64,000 bases of DNA from Pseudomonas sp. F(2018) (GCF_005508865.1 NZ_SCOM01000004.1:124001-188000); one strand, 5' to 3'; counted from the stretch's first letter, positions 1-9,938 are shown. Translations and numbers: made by a program. The notes: generated from the sequence alone by a model not told the origin.

Positions 1-453
1 GGCCTCCTGGCGCAGCAGCTCCACCAGGGCGGCAAGGCTAGAGTTCGCCTGTATCGGCAGCAGGAGTACTTCGGGCAGGGCGTCGAACAGCGCCGACCCG
101 GGTGCGTGGTGGAAGTGCCCGCAGAACATGTCCAGGCCATTCGTACCGCGGCCGATCCGCACCCTTGGCAGGGCGCCGAAACGATCCTGTTGCGGCCTGC
201 CGGGCGTTCCCTCGCCGTGGCTGAGAATATGCGACGCGCCATGCGGCAACAGCAGCAGCTGTCCCTCGCGCAGCGGCAGATGGCGGCCATCGGACAGCGA
301 CAGCCGACACTCGCCGCTCAGGACGATGTGGTAGGCGGCCTCGCTCGCCGGCAGCTGCGGGTGGTCCAGATGCCAGCTGCCATGCAACTGACAGCGCAGG
401 TCCAAGGTGCCCTGTACTGCAGCCAGGGCTATCAGGCGATCCAGAGGAGTCAT
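1..453 (-). CDS. AraC-type regulator, N-terminal cupin part (cut by window edge)
   Basis: The minus strand is open from an ATG at 453 to the window edge (151 codons). Read by hand, the protein begins MTPLDRLIALAAVQG. It contains a cupin-like stretch with HLDHPQLPASEAAYHIVLSG, then LREGQLLLLPHGASHIL, then a loop with FCGHFHH. This pattern is typical of the AraC-binding-like cupin at the N-terminus of AraC/XylS regulators, which bind a small ligand and pass the signal to a C-terminal helix-turn-helix. The HTH half would lie beyond base 1. The ATG follows a weak purine-rich site. The AhpD-like gene starts 106 bp away in the opposite direction, so the two could share a regulatory region. The ligand is not recognisable. 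Confidence 0.7.
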   Translation of the reverse strand, partial: MTPLDRLIALAAVQGTLDLRCQLHGSWHLDHPQLPASEAAYHIVLSGECRLSLSDGRHLPLREGQLLLLPHGASHILSHGEGTPGRPQQDRFGALPRVRIGRGTNGLDMFCGHFHHAPGSALFDALPEVLLLPIQANSSLAALVELLRQEA

Positions 454-559
454 TGAGCGTCCGGAGCAAAGAGTCGAGCGTAGCGGACATACCCGGCGCG
501 CGGAAAGCCGGGAGACTGCAGGTGTCGGCCGCTGTGGCCCCTCACTCAGGAGAAACACC

Positions 560-901
560 ATGCTGTTCAACTGGTCCGAACATGTCCCCGCCGTGAAGAA
601 AGCCTTCGGCGCCCTGGGCAAGTCCCACCCGAAAATGCTCAGCGCCTACCAGGCGCTGGAGGCGGCAGCCAGCGCCGACGATGCGCTGGACGCCAAGACC
701 CGGGAGCTGATCTCGCTGGCCGTGGCCATCACCACCCGCTGCGATGGTTGCATCGGCGTGCATGCCGAGGCGGCGCGCCGTGCCGGGGCCAACGAGGCCG
801 AGGTGGCACAGGCCCTGGCCACGGCTATCGCCCTCAACAGCGGGGCTGCCTATGTCTACTCGCTGCGCGCACTGGAGGCGTTCGCCAGTACGGCCAGGTG
901 A
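560..901 (+). CDS. carboxymuconolactone decarboxylase / AhpD-like protein
   Basis: 113 aa, a normal length for the single-domain CMD/AhpD family. The signature is clear: ELISLAVAITTRCDGCIGVH, with the CxxC (CDGC) followed by a His four residues later. In AhpD these residues form the peroxidase-type redox centre. The reading frame is open further upstream, but the ATG at 560 follows an AGGAG at 549-553, and the family homology begins at this Met. Likely role: a small alkylhydroperoxidase-like thiol enzyme. The substrate is unknown. The divergent AraC-type gene is a plausible regulator, inferred only from position. Confidence 0.85.
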   Translation: MLFNWSEHVPAVKKAFGALGKSHPKMLSAYQALEAAASADDALDAKTRELISLAVAITTRCDGCIGVHAEAARRAGANEAEVAQALATAIALNSGAAYVYSLRALEAFASTAR

Positions 902-1001
902 GGCCGGTCGGCCACGTAGATCGTGGCCTGGTCGCTCGAATGGCGGGGGACGCTGAACTATAGTGCTGAGCTTCTCCCGCCACTCTTCCGAGAGTTCCGC
1001 C

Positions 1002-4000
1002 ATGTCGTACAAAGGATTGTTTCTGGCCGCCACGCTCGCCCTGCTGAGCGCCTGCGATTCCTCCACTCCCGACACCCCCGCGGCGCCCCAACCGGGCAAG
1101 CCGGCAGCCCAGCAGGACGCCGCCCGCCCGGCGGTGGACAAGGCCGAGTTGAGCAAACGCTACGCCGGCCGCGAGCTGAGCGTGGCGGACGCCTCGGAAG
1201 TGCAGCTGGACGGCGCCAGCACCCTGTCGGTGAGCTTCAGCGTGCCGCTGGACCCGGAGCAGGATTTCGCCAGCAAGCTGCACTTGGTGGACAAGAAGAC
1301 CGGCAAGGTCGACGGCGCCTGGGAGCTGTCCGACAACCTGATGGAGCTGCGCCTGCGCCATCTGGAGCCGCAACGCAGCCTGGTGCTCTCGGTCGACCGC
1401 GGCCTGCGTGCGATCAACGGCAGCGAACTGGCCGCCGAGTACAGCGCCACCATCGACACCCGTGACCTGCAACCCACCGTCGGCTTTGCCAGCCGCGGCT
1501 CGCTGCTGCCGACCCGCCTGGCCGAAGGCCTGCCGGTGATCGCGCTGAACGTCGACAAGGTCAACGTCGAATTCTTCCGCATCAAGCAGGAGTCGCTGCC
1601 CGAGTTTCTCGCCCAGTGGGGCCGCAGCGCCAACCTCGATACCTGGCAGTCGCGCGAGCTGCTGCCGATGGCCGAGCTGGTCTACAGCGGGCGCTTCGAC
1701 CTGAATCCGGCGCGCAACACCCGCGAGACCCTGCTGCTGCCGATCGCCGGCCTGGAGCCGTTCAAGCAGCCCGGCGTGTACCTGGCGGTGATGCGCCAGG
1801 CCGGCACCTACAACTATTCGCAGCCGGCGAGCCTGTTCACCCTCAGTGACATCGGCCTGTCGGTGCACCGTTACCACGGTCGCCTGGACGCCTTCGCCCA
1901 AGCCCTGGAAGGCGGCAAGGCGCTGGAGGGCGTCGAGGTCGAACTGCTTGGTGGCAATGGCCAGGTGCTGGCCAGCGCCAAGACCGACGATGCAGGCCAT
2001 GCCGAACTGCCGCTGCCGGACAAGGCCGCCGTGGTGCTGGCCCGCCAGGGCGAGCAGACCAGCCTGCTCAACCTCAGCAGCCCGGCCCTGGACCTGGCCG
2101 AGTTCGACATCGCCGGTGCAGTGGCCAACCCGCTGCAGTTCTTCGTGTTCGGCCCGCGCGACCTGTATCGCCCGGGCGAGCTGGTGCTGCTCAACGCCCT
2201 GCTGCGCGACGCCGATGGCCGCGCGGTGAAGCCGCAACCGGTCAACGTGGAGGTGCGCCGGCCGGACGAGCAGGTCAGCCGCAAGTTCGTCTGGGAGCCG
2301 GGTGACAACGGCCTGTACCAGTACAAGCTGCAACTGGCCGGCGAGGCACCGACCGGGCGCTGGCAGCTGCTGTTCGACTTCGGCGGCGGTCGCCAGCAGA
2401 TCTATGAGTTCCTCGTCGAGGACTTCCTCCCCGAGCGCCTGGCTCTGGAGCTGAAGGGCAGCGACAGCCCGATCAAGCCGAGCGACGAGGCGCGCTTCCA
2501 GGTCGAGGGCCGCTACCTCTACGGCGCGCCGGCCTCCGGCAATCGCCTCACCGGCCAGGTCTACGTGCGCCCGCTGCGCGAGGCGGTCAAGGCGCTGCCC
2601 GGCTACCAGTTCGGCTCGGTCACCGAGGAGGAACTGAGCCAGGATCTGGAGCTGGAAGAAATCACCCTGGACGCCCAGGGCAAGGCCACGGTCGGCGTGG
2701 AGAATCGCTGGGCCGAGGCCAAGTCGCCGCTGCAGCTGATCCTCCAGGCCAGCCTGCAGGAATCCGGCGGTCGCCCGATCACTCGGCGCCTGGTGCAGCC
2801 GGTGTGGCCGGCCGAGCGCCTGCCGGGCCTGCGCGGCCTGTTCGACGGCGAGAATGTGGATGGCGACGGCCTGGCCGAATTCGAAGTGCTGCTGGCCGAC
2901 CCGGCCGGCAACAAACTGGCCAGCGACAACCTGCAGGTGCGTCTGATCCGCGAGCGCCGCGACTACTACTGGAGCTTCTCGGAGAGCGAGGGCTGGAACT
3001 ACCACTACAACGAGAAGTTCCTCAACCTGGGCGAGGAGGGCGTCAAGGTCGCCGCCGGCGGCACCGCCAAGGTCAGCTTCCCGGTGGAGTGGGGCCCTTA
3101 CCGCATCGAGGTCACCGACCCCGAGACCGACATCACCAGCAGCCTGCGCTTCTGGGCCGGCTACTCCTGGCAGGACAACACCGAAGGCGGCGCGGTGCGC
3201 CCGGACCAGGTCAAGCTGGCGCTGGACAAGCCCGCTTATGCTGCCGGCGACACGGCCAAGGTCACCGTCACGCCACCGTCCGGCGGCAGCGGCTACCTGA
3301 TGGTCGAGTCCAGCGACGGTCCGCTGTGGTGGGAAGAGATCGAGGTGCCCGCCGAGGGCAAGAGCTTCGACATCCCCCTGGCCAAGGACTGGGCGCGACA
3401 TGACCTGTACGTCAGCGCCCTGGTCATCCGTCCCGGCGAGCGCAAGGCCAATGCCACGCCCAAGCGCGCCGTGGGCCTGCTGCACCTGCCGTTCGACCGC
3501 GCGCCGCGCCAGCTGCAGGTCAGCCTCGAGGCGCCTGCGAAGATGCGTCCGCAGCAGCCGCTGAAGGTCAAGGTGCAGGCGAAGAACGCCGACGGCAGCG
3601 CGGCGCAGAAGGTCAACGTGCTGGTGGCGGCGGTGGACGTCGGCATCCTCAACATCACCGAGTACAAGACGCCCGACCCGTTCGCCGAGCTGTTCGGCCG
3701 CAAGGCCTATGGCGTCGACCAGCTCGACGTCTACGGCCAGCTGATCGAGGCCGGCCAGGGTCGCCTGGCCAAATTGGCCTTCGGTGGCGACGCGGCGCTG
3801 GCCAAGGGCGGCAAGCGCCCGGACACCAGTGTCACCATCGTCGCGCTGCAGAGCGTACCGATCGAGCTGAACGCCCAGGGCGAAGGTGACGTCAGCCTGG
3901 ACATCCCCGACTTCAACGGCGAACTGCGCCTGATGGCCCAGGCCTGGACCGACGAGCGCTATGGCATGGGCGAGGGCAAGACGGTGGTCGCCGCGCCGCT

Positions 4001-5909
4001 GGTGGCCGAGCTGTCGGCGCCGCGCTTCCTCGCCGGTGGCGACGAGACCAGCGTGGCCCTGGACCTGACCAACCTTTCCGGAGCCGCACAGCAGCTCGAG
4101 GTGCAGATCGAGGCCGAGGGCCAGCTCAGCCTGGCGGACCCCGCCGGCCACAGCGCACCACTGGCCCTCGACCAGGCCCAACGCCATACCCTGCGCATTC
4201 CGGTGCGAGCCGTCGGCGGCTACGGCACCGGCGTGCTGCGGGTCAAGGTCAACGGCCTGAGCCTGCCGGGCGAGAACCTGCCGGCCTTCAGCCGCGAGTG
4301 GCGCATCGGCGTGCGTTCGGCCTGGCCGGCGCAGCAGAAGCACCTGCGCAGCGTGCTGCAGGGTGGCAGCTGGCAGCTGCCGGCCGGCACCCTGGCGGCC
4401 TTCGAGCCGGCGGGGCGCGAGGCGCTCCTCAGCGTCTCCAGCCGTCCGCCGCTGAACCTGGCCGAGCAGATTCAGGCGCTCAGGGCCTATCCATACGGCT
4501 GCTTGGAGCAGACCACCAGCGGCCTGTATCCGTCGCTCTATGCCGATGCGGCGACGCTGAAGAAACTCGGCCTGGAAGGCGAGCCGGAAGAGAAACGGCG
4601 CAACTCCATCGAGATTGGCATCGAGCGCCTGCTCGGCATGCAGCGCTACAACGGCAGCTTCGGCCTGTGGGGTTCGGACAGCGACGAGGAATTCTGGCTG
4701 ACCGCCTACGTCACCGACTTCCTCCTGCGCGCTCGCGAGCAGGGCTTCGCCGTGCCGCCGGAGGCGCTGGAGAAGGCCAACGAGCGCCTGCTGCGCTACC
4801 TGCAGGATCGCCAGCTGGTCGACGCCGGCTACAGCGACAACCTCGACCACACCCGCTTCGCCGTGCAGGCCTACGCCGGCCTGGTGCTGGCGCGCAGTCA
4901 GCAGGCGCCGCTGGGCAGCCTGCGTGCGCTGTACGACCGCCGTGGCGACGCCAAGTCCGGCCTGCCGCTGGTGCAGCTGGCCGTGGCCCTGCAGAAGATG
5001 GGCGACAAGCCGCGCGCCGACGAGGCCCTGGCCTTCGGCCTGGGACTCGGCCGCCAGCGCCAGGAGTGGCTGGCCGACTACGGCAGCCCGCTGCGTGACC
5101 AGGCGCTGATCTACGCCCTGCTGGAGGAGAACGACCTGGCCGCCGGCAGCCGTGACCAGCTGCTGTTCAGCCTGGCCGAGGAGCGCGCGTTGCAGGACTA
5201 CCTGTCGACCCAGGAGCGCAACGCCCTGTTCCTCGCCGGCCGTGGCCTGATCAAGACCCCGGAGAAGAGCTGGAACGCCGTGCTCGAAGCCGGCGGCCAG
5301 GTGCGCGAGCTGAGCAACGGCCAGCCGGCGCTGAAGCTGGAGGGCGCCAGCCTGAGCGAGCCGCTGAGCCTGAGCACCGGCTTCGCCCACAAGCTCTACC
5401 AGCAGCTGACCATCTCCGGTTACCCGACCTCGGCACCGGCGGCGCGCGGCAATAACCTCAGCATCGAGCGCGGCTTCTACGGCCTGGACGGTCGCCCGCT
5501 GGACCTGAACAACCTGGCCAGCGGCCAGCTGGTGCTGGTGCACCTGACGGTGCGCGCCGAGGAGCGGGTGCCCGACGCCTTGGTGGTGGACCTGCTGCCG
5601 GCCGGCCTGGAGCTGGAGAACCAGAACCTGGCGCAGAGCGCCGCCAGCCTGGACGACGCCAGCAGTGCGGTGAAGGAGTGGCAGAAGTCGATGCAGAACG
5701 CCGCGATCAAGCACCAGGAGTTCCGCGACGACCGCTTCGTCGCCGCCCTCGACGTGAACGGCTACGACACCACCCACCTGCTGTACCTGGCCCGCGCCGT
5801 CACCCCCGGTACCTACCGGGTGCCGCCGCCCCAGGTCGAGTCGATGTATCGCCCGGCGTGGAACGCAGTGGGCGCCGCACCGGCGCAGCTGGTGGTGCGC
5901 GAGCGCTGA
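1002..5909 (+). CDS. yfhM: bacterial alpha-2-macroglobulin (YfhM-like lipoprotein)
   Basis: 1635 aa. The N-terminus is a lipoprotein signal ending in LLSAC (Cys18), with Asp at +2, the classic inner-membrane retention residue in enterics. The body consists of repeated MG beta domains. The thioester motif CLEQ lies at residues 1167-1170 inside YPYGCLEQTT, so this is a thioester-containing trap of the E. coli YfhM class. Such proteins sit in the periplasm, trap foreign proteases by covalent capture, and are thought to protect cells whose envelope is being repaired by PBP1C. pbpC follows at 6360, as in enterics. The frame extends upstream to a GTG at 963, but the Met at 1002 begins the signal peptide. 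Confidence 0.93.
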   Translation: MSYKGLFLAATLALLSACDSSTPDTPAAPQPGKPAAQQDAARPAVDKAELSKRYAGRELSVADASEVQLDGASTLSVSFSVPLDPEQDFASKLHLVDKKTGKVDGAWELSDNLMELRLRHLEPQRSLVLSVDRGLRAINGSELAAEYSATIDTRDLQPTVGFASRGSLLPTRLAEGLPVIALNVDKVNVEFFRIKQESLPEFLAQWGRSANLDTWQSRELLPMAELVYSGRFDLNPARNTRETLLLPIAGLEPFKQPGVYLAVMRQAGTYNYSQPASLFTLSDIGLSVHRYHGRLDAFAQALEGGKALEGVEVELLGGNGQVLASAKTDDAGHAELPLPDKAAVVLARQGEQTSLLNLSSPALDLAEFDIAGAVANPLQFFVFGPRDLYRPGELVLLNALLRDADGRAVKPQPVNVEVRRPDEQVSRKFVWEPGDNGLYQYKLQLAGEAPTGRWQLLFDFGGGRQQIYEFLVEDFLPERLALELKGSDSPIKPSDEARFQVEGRYLYGAPASGNRLTGQVYVRPLREAVKALPGYQFGSVTEEELSQDLELEEITLDAQGKATVGVENRWAEAKSPLQLILQASLQESGGRPITRRLVQPVWPAERLPGLRGLFDGENVDGDGLAEFEVLLADPAGNKLASDNLQVRLIRERRDYYWSFSESEGWNYHYNEKFLNLGEEGVKVAAGGTAKVSFPVEWGPYRIEVTDPETDITSSLRFWAGYSWQDNTEGGAVRPDQVKLALDKPAYAAGDTAKVTVTPPSGGSGYLMVESSDGPLWWEEIEVPAEGKSFDIPLAKDWARHDLYVSALVIRPGERKANATPKRAVGLLHLPFDRAPRQLQVSLEAPAKMRPQQPLKVKVQAKNADGSAAQKVNVLVAAVDVGILNITEYKTPDPFAELFGRKAYGVDQLDVYGQLIEAGQGRLAKLAFGGDAALAKGGKRPDTSVTIVALQSVPIELNAQGEGDVSLDIPDFNGELRLMAQAWTDERYGMGEGKTVVAAPLVAELSAPRFLAGGDETSVALDLTNLSGAAQQLEVQIEAEGQLSLADPAGHSAPLALDQAQRHTLRIPVRAVGGYGTGVLRVKVNGLSLPGENLPAFSREWRIGVRSAWPAQQKHLRSVLQGGSWQLPAGTLAAFEPAGREALLSVSSRPPLNLAEQIQALRAYPYGCLEQTTSGLYPSLYADAATLKKLGLEGEPEEKRRNSIEIGIERLLGMQRYNGSFGLWGSDSDEEFWLTAYVTDFLLRAREQGFAVPPEALEKANERLLRYLQDRQLVDAGYSDNLDHTRFAVQAYAGLVLARSQQAPLGSLRALYDRRGDAKSGLPLVQLAVALQKMGDKPRADEALAFGLGLGRQRQEWLADYGSPLRDQALIYALLEENDLAAGSRDQLLFSLAEERALQDYLSTQERNALFLAGRGLIKTPEKSWNAVLEAGGQVRELSNGQPALKLEGASLSEPLSLSTGFAHKLYQQLTISGYPTSAPAARGNNLSIERGFYGLDGRPLDLNNLASGQLVLVHLTVRAEERVPDALVVDLLPAGLELENQNLAQSAASLDDASSAVKEWQKSMQNAAIKHQEFRDDRFVAALDVNGYDTTHLLYLARAVTPGTYRVPPPQVESMYRPAWNAVGAAPAQLVVRER

Positions 5910-5915
5910 GTGATA

Positions 5916-5941
5916 GCGGCCCCGGCACTCGCCGGGGCCGC
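5916..5941. terminator. GC-rich hairpin after the macroglobulin gene
   Basis: Perfect 11-bp inverted arms (starting GCGGCCCC) enclose a 4-base loop, 6 bp after the stop codon and 16 bp before the stop of the convergent small gene. There is no T-run on the plus side, so it may be a weak or bidirectional transcription end. Confidence 0.55.
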
Positions 5942-5957
5942 CAATCCAGCAGCAGGC

Positions 5958-6251
5958 TCAGCCGATCAGCAGGCTCAGCACCCAGAGCGCCAGCAGCAGG
6001 ACGATCAGGCCCCAGATGATCGAGCCGCGCAGGAAGGCGCGTATCGCGCTGAATAGCAACAGCAGGCCGAGGATCAGCACCAGGATGCTGATCCAGTTCG
6101 GGTCCATGCCCAGCGAGCGGGACAGCCCGTCGATGAAGTTGGCCCCGGCCTGACCGATCATGCGGAAGAAGCCAGTCAGGGCCTCGACCAGGACACGAAT
6201 GAAGTTGCCCAGTATCTCGCCCAGTCGCTCGAAGAAGCTCTCGGTTCCCAT
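5958..6251 (-). CDS. small membrane protein of unknown function
   Basis: 97 aa. The N-terminal half is amphipathic (MGTESFFERLGEILGNFIRV and following). The C-terminal half is two hydrophobic segments, about residues 53-70 (ISILVLILGLLLLFSAI) and 78-96 (IIWGLIVLLLALWVLSLLIG). The start has an excellent SD (AAGGAAGGA) just upstream on the minus strand. It lies antisense-oriented between yfhM and pbpC, which are otherwise a consecutive pair. I do not recognise a named family. A real gene is supported by the SD, its compact fit between hairpin and promoter, and the clear transmembrane pattern. Confidence 0.75.
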   Translation of the reverse strand: MGTESFFERLGEILGNFIRVLVEALTGFFRMIGQAGANFIDGLSRSLGMDPNWISILVLILGLLLLFSAIRAFLRGSIIWGLIVLLLALWVLSLLIG

Positions 6252-6359
6252 CGATCCTTCCTTACACTCTGCCGGTGATCCTCAAGCTTGGGCTGCACGG
6301 GCCCGAGCCGAGTTCCCCCCGTTGCGTCTTAACCCAGCCATGGCGAAGTACCCGAGCCG

Positions 6360-8711
6360 ATGAAAACGCCGCCCCTTCAGCGCCTCTGGCGGCTCCTGCG
6401 CCGGCCCTGGCTGGGGCTGCCGCTCGCCCTGCTGCTGGGGTTGTGGGCGGCCGACCGGCTGTTTCCCCTGCCGCTGCCGGAGGATGGCCTGGCCCGCGTG
6501 GTGCTGGCCGAGGACGGCACGCCGCTGTGGCGCTTCGCCGATGCCGACGGCGTGTGGCGCTACCCGGTGGCGCCGGATCAGGTCTCGCCCTATTACCTGC
6601 AGGCGCTGCTGACCTACGAGGACCGCTGGTTCTACGCGCACCCCGGGGTCAACCCGCTGGCCCTGGGTCGCGCCGCCTGGCAGAACCTCAGCGGCGGGCG
6701 CGTGCTGTCCGGCGGCAGCACATTGTCGATGCAGGTGGCACGCCTGCTCGATCCGCACGAGCGGACCCTGGGCGGCAAGTTCAAGCAGCTGTGGCGCACC
6801 CTGCAGCTGGAGTGGCACCTGTCCAAGGACGAGATTCTCGCCCTGTACCTGAACCGCGCGCCCTTCGGCGGCACCCTGCAGGGCGTGGCGGCAGCCAGCT
6901 GGGCCTACCTGGGCAAGTCGCCGAGCCAGCTGACCCGCGCCGAGGCGGCGCTGCTCGCCGTGCTGCCGCAGGCGCCCAGCCGGCTGCGCCCGGACCGCCA
7001 TCCCGAACGCGCTCAGTCCGCACGCGACAAGGTGCTGCGGCGCCTGGCGCAGTTCCAGCAGTGGCCGCAGTCGGCGGTGGATGAGGCGCTGCAGGAGCCG
7101 GTGCTGCTGGCGCCGCGCCGCGAGCCCGACCTGGCGCCATTACTGGCGCGGCGGCTGAACGTCGCGGGCAGCCCGCCGCTGATCCGCACCACCATCGACG
7201 CCAACCTGCAGCGACGCCTGGAAGACCTGCTGCTGGGCTGGCGCGCGCGCCTGCCGGAACGCACCTCGGCGGCCATCCTGGTGGTGGACAGCGAGAGCAT
7301 GGCGGTGCGCGCCTACCTGGGTTCGCTGGATGTCGGCGACGAGCGCCGCTTCGGTCATGTCGACATGATCCGCGCCCAGCGCTCGCCCGGCTCCACCCTC
7401 AAGCCGTTCCTCTACGGCCTGGCCATGGACGCCGGGCTGATTCACTCCGAGTCGCTGCTGCAAGACGTGCCGCGGCGCTACGGCGACTACCGGCCGGGCA
7501 ACTTCGCCGCCGGCTTCGTCGGCCCGGTATCGGCCAGCGAGGCGCTGGCCACCTCGCTCAACCTGCCGGCCGTGCAGCTGCTGGAGGCCTACGGGCCGAA
7601 GCGTTTCGCCGGCGAGCTGCGCGGCGCCGGCGTGCCGCTGGCGCTGCCGGCCGGCGCCGAGCCGAACCTGGCGCTGATCCTCGGCGGTGCCGGCAGCCGC
7701 CTGGAAGAACTGGTGGCCGGCTACAGCGCCTTCGCCCGCAATGGCCTGGCCGCGCGGCCACGGCTGCAGCCGCAGGACGCGCTGCATGAGCGGCGCCTGT
7801 TGTCGCCGGGCTCGGCCTGGATAGTGCGGCGCATCCTCGCCGGCCAGGCGCGCCCTGATCGCGACCCGCGCGCAGAGCTGGTGCAGCGCCCGGTGCTGGC
7901 CTGGAAGACCGGCACCAGCTATGGCTTCCGCGACGCCTGGGCCATCGGCGTCGGCCCGCGTCACCTGATCGGGGTGTGGATCGGCCGGCCAGACGGCACG
8001 CCGGTGCCCGGCCAGTTCGGCCTGGCCTCGGCCGCGCCGCTGCTGCTGCAGGTGCACGATCTGCTGGTCAACCGCGACCGCCAGCGCGGCCTGGTGCCAC
8101 CGGTGCAGGAGGTGCCGGCGAGCCTCGGCGTGGCGGCGATCTGCTGGCCGCTGGGCCAGGAGCTGGGGCGCAACGACCCCAACTGCCGGCGCCAGCGCTT
8201 CGCCTGGACCCTGGACGGCACCACGCCGCCGACCCTGCAGGCAGCCGATCAGCCGCTGGGGCTGGGCTTGAGTCAGCGGGTCTGGCTGGATACGAATGGC
8301 CGTCAGGTGGCGGCCAATTGCGCGGGCGCGCGGGAAACCCAGGTCGCCCTGTGGCCGGCGCCGCTGGAGCCCTGGCTGCCACGCCGCGAACGGCGTGCGG
8401 CGCGGTTGCCGGCGGCCTCGACCGAGTGCCCGCCGGCATTGCCGCTACCGGCGGCGCCGCTGTCCATCGTCGGGGTGCGCGAGGGGGATCGTCTGCGTCG
8501 CCCGGCCAGCAGCGCCGGGCCGTTGCAGCTCAAACTCTCGGCCTTGGGCGGCAGCGGCACGCGCTGGTGGTTCCTCAACGGCGCGCCGGTGGGCGAGAGC
8601 CAACCGGGCGAGAGCATCGAGCAGAAGCTCTCGGCGGCCGGGCTCTACCAGCTCAGCCTGCTGGACCAGAGCGGAGCCACCGCGCGGGTGGAGTTCCAGG
8701 TCGGCGAGTGA
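6360..8711 (+). CDS. pbpC: penicillin-binding protein 1C
   Basis: 783 aa, the usual PBP1C length. Order: short cytoplasmic tail, one TM segment (about 17-31), a glycosyltransferase 51 domain with the catalytic Glu in EDRWFYAHPG (Glu87) and the GGSTLSMQVARLL motif, then a transpeptidase domain with STLK (Ser345, Lys348), SLN and KTG (Lys516), and a C-terminal BiPBP_C beta domain. It polymerises and may cross-link peptidoglycan at the inner membrane. The upstream yfhM homologue is its usual partner. The start ATG at 6360 has no obvious strong SD. Confidence 0.95.
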   Translation: MKTPPLQRLWRLLRRPWLGLPLALLLGLWAADRLFPLPLPEDGLARVVLAEDGTPLWRFADADGVWRYPVAPDQVSPYYLQALLTYEDRWFYAHPGVNPLALGRAAWQNLSGGRVLSGGSTLSMQVARLLDPHERTLGGKFKQLWRTLQLEWHLSKDEILALYLNRAPFGGTLQGVAAASWAYLGKSPSQLTRAEAALLAVLPQAPSRLRPDRHPERAQSARDKVLRRLAQFQQWPQSAVDEALQEPVLLAPRREPDLAPLLARRLNVAGSPPLIRTTIDANLQRRLEDLLLGWRARLPERTSAAILVVDSESMAVRAYLGSLDVGDERRFGHVDMIRAQRSPGSTLKPFLYGLAMDAGLIHSESLLQDVPRRYGDYRPGNFAAGFVGPVSASEALATSLNLPAVQLLEAYGPKRFAGELRGAGVPLALPAGAEPNLALILGGAGSRLEELVAGYSAFARNGLAARPRLQPQDALHERRLLSPGSAWIVRRILAGQARPDRDPRAELVQRPVLAWKTGTSYGFRDAWAIGVGPRHLIGVWIGRPDGTPVPGQFGLASAAPLLLQVHDLLVNRDRQRGLVPPVQEVPASLGVAAICWPLGQELGRNDPNCRRQRFAWTLDGTTPPTLQAADQPLGLGLSQRVWLDTNGRQVAANCAGARETQVALWPAPLEPWLPRRERRAARLPAASTECPPALPLPAAPLSIVGVREGDRLRRPASSAGPLQLKLSALGGSGTRWWFLNGAPVGESQPGESIEQKLSAAGLYQLSLLDQSGATARVEFQVGE

Positions 8712-8729
8712 GGCTTGGGTCGAACCACT

Positions 8730-9857
8730 TCAGGAGTCGGCCAGGGCCAGGCGATCGCGGCCCTCGGCCTTGGCGCGGTAGAGGGCGTCGTCGACGCGCT
8801 TGAAGAAGGCCTCGGCGCTCTCGTCCAGCTTCGCGTCCAGGCAGCCCACACCGAGGCTGGTGGTCAGCGGCAGGCGCTGGCCGTGCAGCTCGAAGCCGCG
8901 GGTGGCTAGTTCGACGCGGAAGTGCTCGGCCAATTGGCAGGCCTCGTTCAGTGGGGTGCCGGGCATCAGCACGCCGAATTCCTCGCCACCCAGGCGCAGC
9001 AGGGCGTCGCTGTCGCGGCGGAACACCTGGCGCATGCGCTCGGCGAAGTCGCTGAGACAGGCGTCGCCGCTGCTGTGGCCATACTCGTCGTTGATGCGCT
9101 TGAAGAAGTCGATATCCAGCAGCACCAGCGACAGCGGCGTGCCCTGGCGAAGGGCGTTGGCGACCATGGCCGGGAATAGGCCGTTGAACTGCAGGCGGTT
9201 GCCCAATTGGGTCAGGCTGTCGGTGCGGCTGAGCTGTTCGTAGCGTTCGCGCTGGTCGACCAGCTGCTGCTCCATGGTCAGGGTGGCGTGGTATTCACGA
9301 TGGCTGCGGTTGAGCGCCAGCAGCAGGTAGCTGAGGTAGAAGGCCAGGGTCACCGCCAGGGCTTCCTGGCTGGGCCATTGCCAGGCCAGCACGGCCAGGC
9401 CCGGCGCATACAGCAGCAGGATGGCGACCACGCAGCGCCGCTTGCGCATGGAGAAGTTGAAGGCCATGGCCGTGCTGAAGGCCACGGTGCTGAGGGTGGC
9501 GATCAGCCGCGACGGCTCGAACTCGGGGCGCAGCAGGGCCCAGGCGTGGGCCAGGCCCCAGCCCAGGCTGGTGAGCAGGATCAGCGCCCAGTGGCGGTCG
9601 ATCCACTGGCGCAGGCATTCGTTGTTCTCGTGGGCGGGCAGGCGATGCAGCCAGCGCAGCATCATCATCAGGGCGAAGAACGCGGTGGCGGCGAGGCCGA
9701 GCACCAGCATGGAGCCGGGCGCGGCGCTGAAGCTCCAGGTCAGAATCCAGGCGAGCAGGTAGTAGATGCCGCCCAAGCGGGTGCGAACGCGGGTGTCCTG
9801 GCTTTCGCGAAGGAGGATGAAGGAGCTGCTGCGGGGGAACTGCGCGTCGGGGGCCAT
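8730..9857 (-). CDS. membrane-bound diguanylate cyclase (GGDEF)
   Basis: 375 aa. The N-terminal half (about 30-185) has roughly six hydrophobic segments forming a membrane sensor. The C-terminal GGDEF domain carries an intact GGEEF active site at residues 290-294 and an RxxD inhibitory site (Arg281, Asp284) five residues before it. It is therefore predicted to make cyclic di-GMP from GTP and to be product-inhibited. The signal sensed is unknown. It stands alone, converging on pbpC with an 18-bp gap. No clear SD precedes the ATG. Confidence 0.9.
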   Translation of the reverse strand: MAPDAQFPRSSSFILLRESQDTRVRTRLGGIYYLLAWILTWSFSAAPGSMLVLGLAATAFFALMMMLRWLHRLPAHENNECLRQWIDRHWALILLTSLGWGLAHAWALLRPEFEPSRLIATLSTVAFSTAMAFNFSMRKRRCVVAILLLYAPGLAVLAWQWPSQEALAVTLAFYLSYLLLALNRSHREYHATLTMEQQLVDQRERYEQLSRTDSLTQLGNRLQFNGLFPAMVANALRQGTPLSLVLLDIDFFKRINDEYGHSSGDACLSDFAERMRQVFRRDSDALLRLGGEEFGVLMPGTPLNEACQLAEHFRVELATRGFELHGQRLPLTTSLGVGCLDAKLDESAEAFFKRVDDALYRAKAEGRDRLALADS

Positions 9858-9938
9858 GTGCTGTGATCACAAATTCGGCATATCAGCAGCATAGCGTTGC
9901 CACCGGGGCAAGGAAAGCAATGTGCCAGCATTCCGTCG

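Noticed and set aside
834..5777. A very long open frame antisense to the macroglobulin gene
   Set aside because: It is Gln/Ala/Arg-rich low-complexity translation that mirrors GC-rich codon bias of the sense gene. No domain, SD or start context. The sense strand has full family motifs.
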